Below, in pieces: positions 7,118 through 7,274 of a stretch of DNA of 7,274 nucleotides; within the stretch, counting starts at the first letter, position 1, and each line of letters starts with the position of its first letter. The stretch spans positions 1-7,274 of the forward strand of contig WFPT01000135.1 in the NCBI GenBank assembly GCA_015487365.1, read 5' to 3'. Below the pieces are notes generated by a model, which was not told the origin of the DNA, did no database searches, and was given only the letters and a program-made list of their open reading frames with translations. This DNA comes from Aquificaceae bacterium. GTDB taxonomy: Bacteria; Aquificota; Aquificia; Aquificales; Aquificaceae. The position numbers and the translations under genes were made by a program.

Positions 7118-7272
7118 AGGTAAAGCTTGCCCTCCTCCTCTTCCTTGGTCCTCTTGTGGGAGCCGTCGCAGAAGGGTTTATTCTTAGAAAGCCCGCACAT
7201 GCAAAAGTAGTAAGTCTTTTCCCCAGCCTCCAACTTATAGGGCTCCTTTGCCTCAAACTTAACCAGCCTCAT
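7084..7272 (-). CDS. CDGSH iron-sulfur domain protein
   Basis: Small 62-residue protein with one CDGSH motif, [16 protein letters not shown]: Cys24, Cys26, Cys35 and His39 match C-x-C-x2-S-x3-P-x-C-D-G-S-H, the 3Cys:1His ligand set of a [2Fe-2S] cluster. Family members (mitoNEET-like and small bacterial forms) take part in electron transfer or iron-sulfur handling, but specific roles in bacteria are mostly unknown. The sequence before the motif ([22 protein letters not shown]) is typical of single-motif bacterial members, and the tail is rich in Lys/Glu. There is no signal peptide or membrane segment, so it should be cytoplasmic. ATG 7272 is two bases from the window edge; an earlier start or promoter cannot be excluded. 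Its 3' end overlaps the LptE-like gene by 34 bases, tail to tail. Confidence 0.9.
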   Translation of the reverse strand: MRLVKFEAKEPYKLEAGEKTYYFCMCGLSKNKPFCDGSHKRTKEEEEGKLYLYDREGNRVEL

Positions 7273-7274
7273 AC

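Noticed and set aside
1..7274. Mobile elements, CRISPR repeats, tRNA/rRNA genes or riboswitches
   Set aside because: No terminal inverted repeats, transposase motifs, regularly spaced repeats or RNA-gene motifs were seen, and under 1% of the window lies outside genes.

Overview
The window looks like an ordinary, very compact chromosomal segment from a thermophilic bacterium, most probably of the Aquificales (Aquifex/Hydrogenobacter/Thermocrinis type). The reasons are: strongly purine-rich coding strands (the sequence turns visibly pyrimidine-rich where genes lie on the minus strand), arginine encoded almost entirely by AGG/AGA, many ATA and TTA codons, Lys/Glu-rich proteins, weak or absent Shine-Dalgarno sequences, and unrelated genes packed into short operons. 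The Ndk protein also resembles the Aquifex type as I remember it. The taxon is an inference. Only about 66 of 7274 bases lie outside genes.

Layout: (1) 1-3124, plus strand: the 3' end of a TonB-like gene, then ndk (nucleoside diphosphate kinase) and lon (ATP-dependent protease), separated by 22 and 14 bases. (2) 3102-5130, minus strand: an Opp/Dpp-type ABC ATPase gene followed, with overlap, by a CNNM/CorC-family membrane protein with CBS domains. The CorC gene runs head-on into the end of lon with a 23-base overlap. (3) 5159-7117, plus strand: lysC (aspartokinase), a PTPS/QueD-family gene sharing one base with it, and an LptE-like secreted protein gene overlapping the previous one by 62 bases. 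(4) 7084-7272, minus strand: a CDGSH iron-sulfur protein, convergent with the LptE-like gene and overlapping it by 34 bases.

The genes do not form one pathway. They cover nucleotide metabolism, protein quality control, envelope functions (TonB, CorC, LptE-like), peptide transport, the aspartate pathway and pterin/folate chemistry. This mixing in operons is typical of Aquificales.

I found no mobile element, CRISPR array, RNA gene or new multi-gene system. The most interesting points are: the PTPS-family protein lacks the QueD nucleophilic cysteine and carries the ExxHGH signature of the PTPS-III group, which replaces FolB in folate synthesis; a strong internal ribosome-binding site and GTG inside lysC lie exactly where a Bacillus-type beta subunit would begin; a palindromic ATTATAAT box lies in the 28-base gap between two divergent genes; the LptE-like protein has no lipobox; and two convergent gene pairs overlap at their 3' ends.
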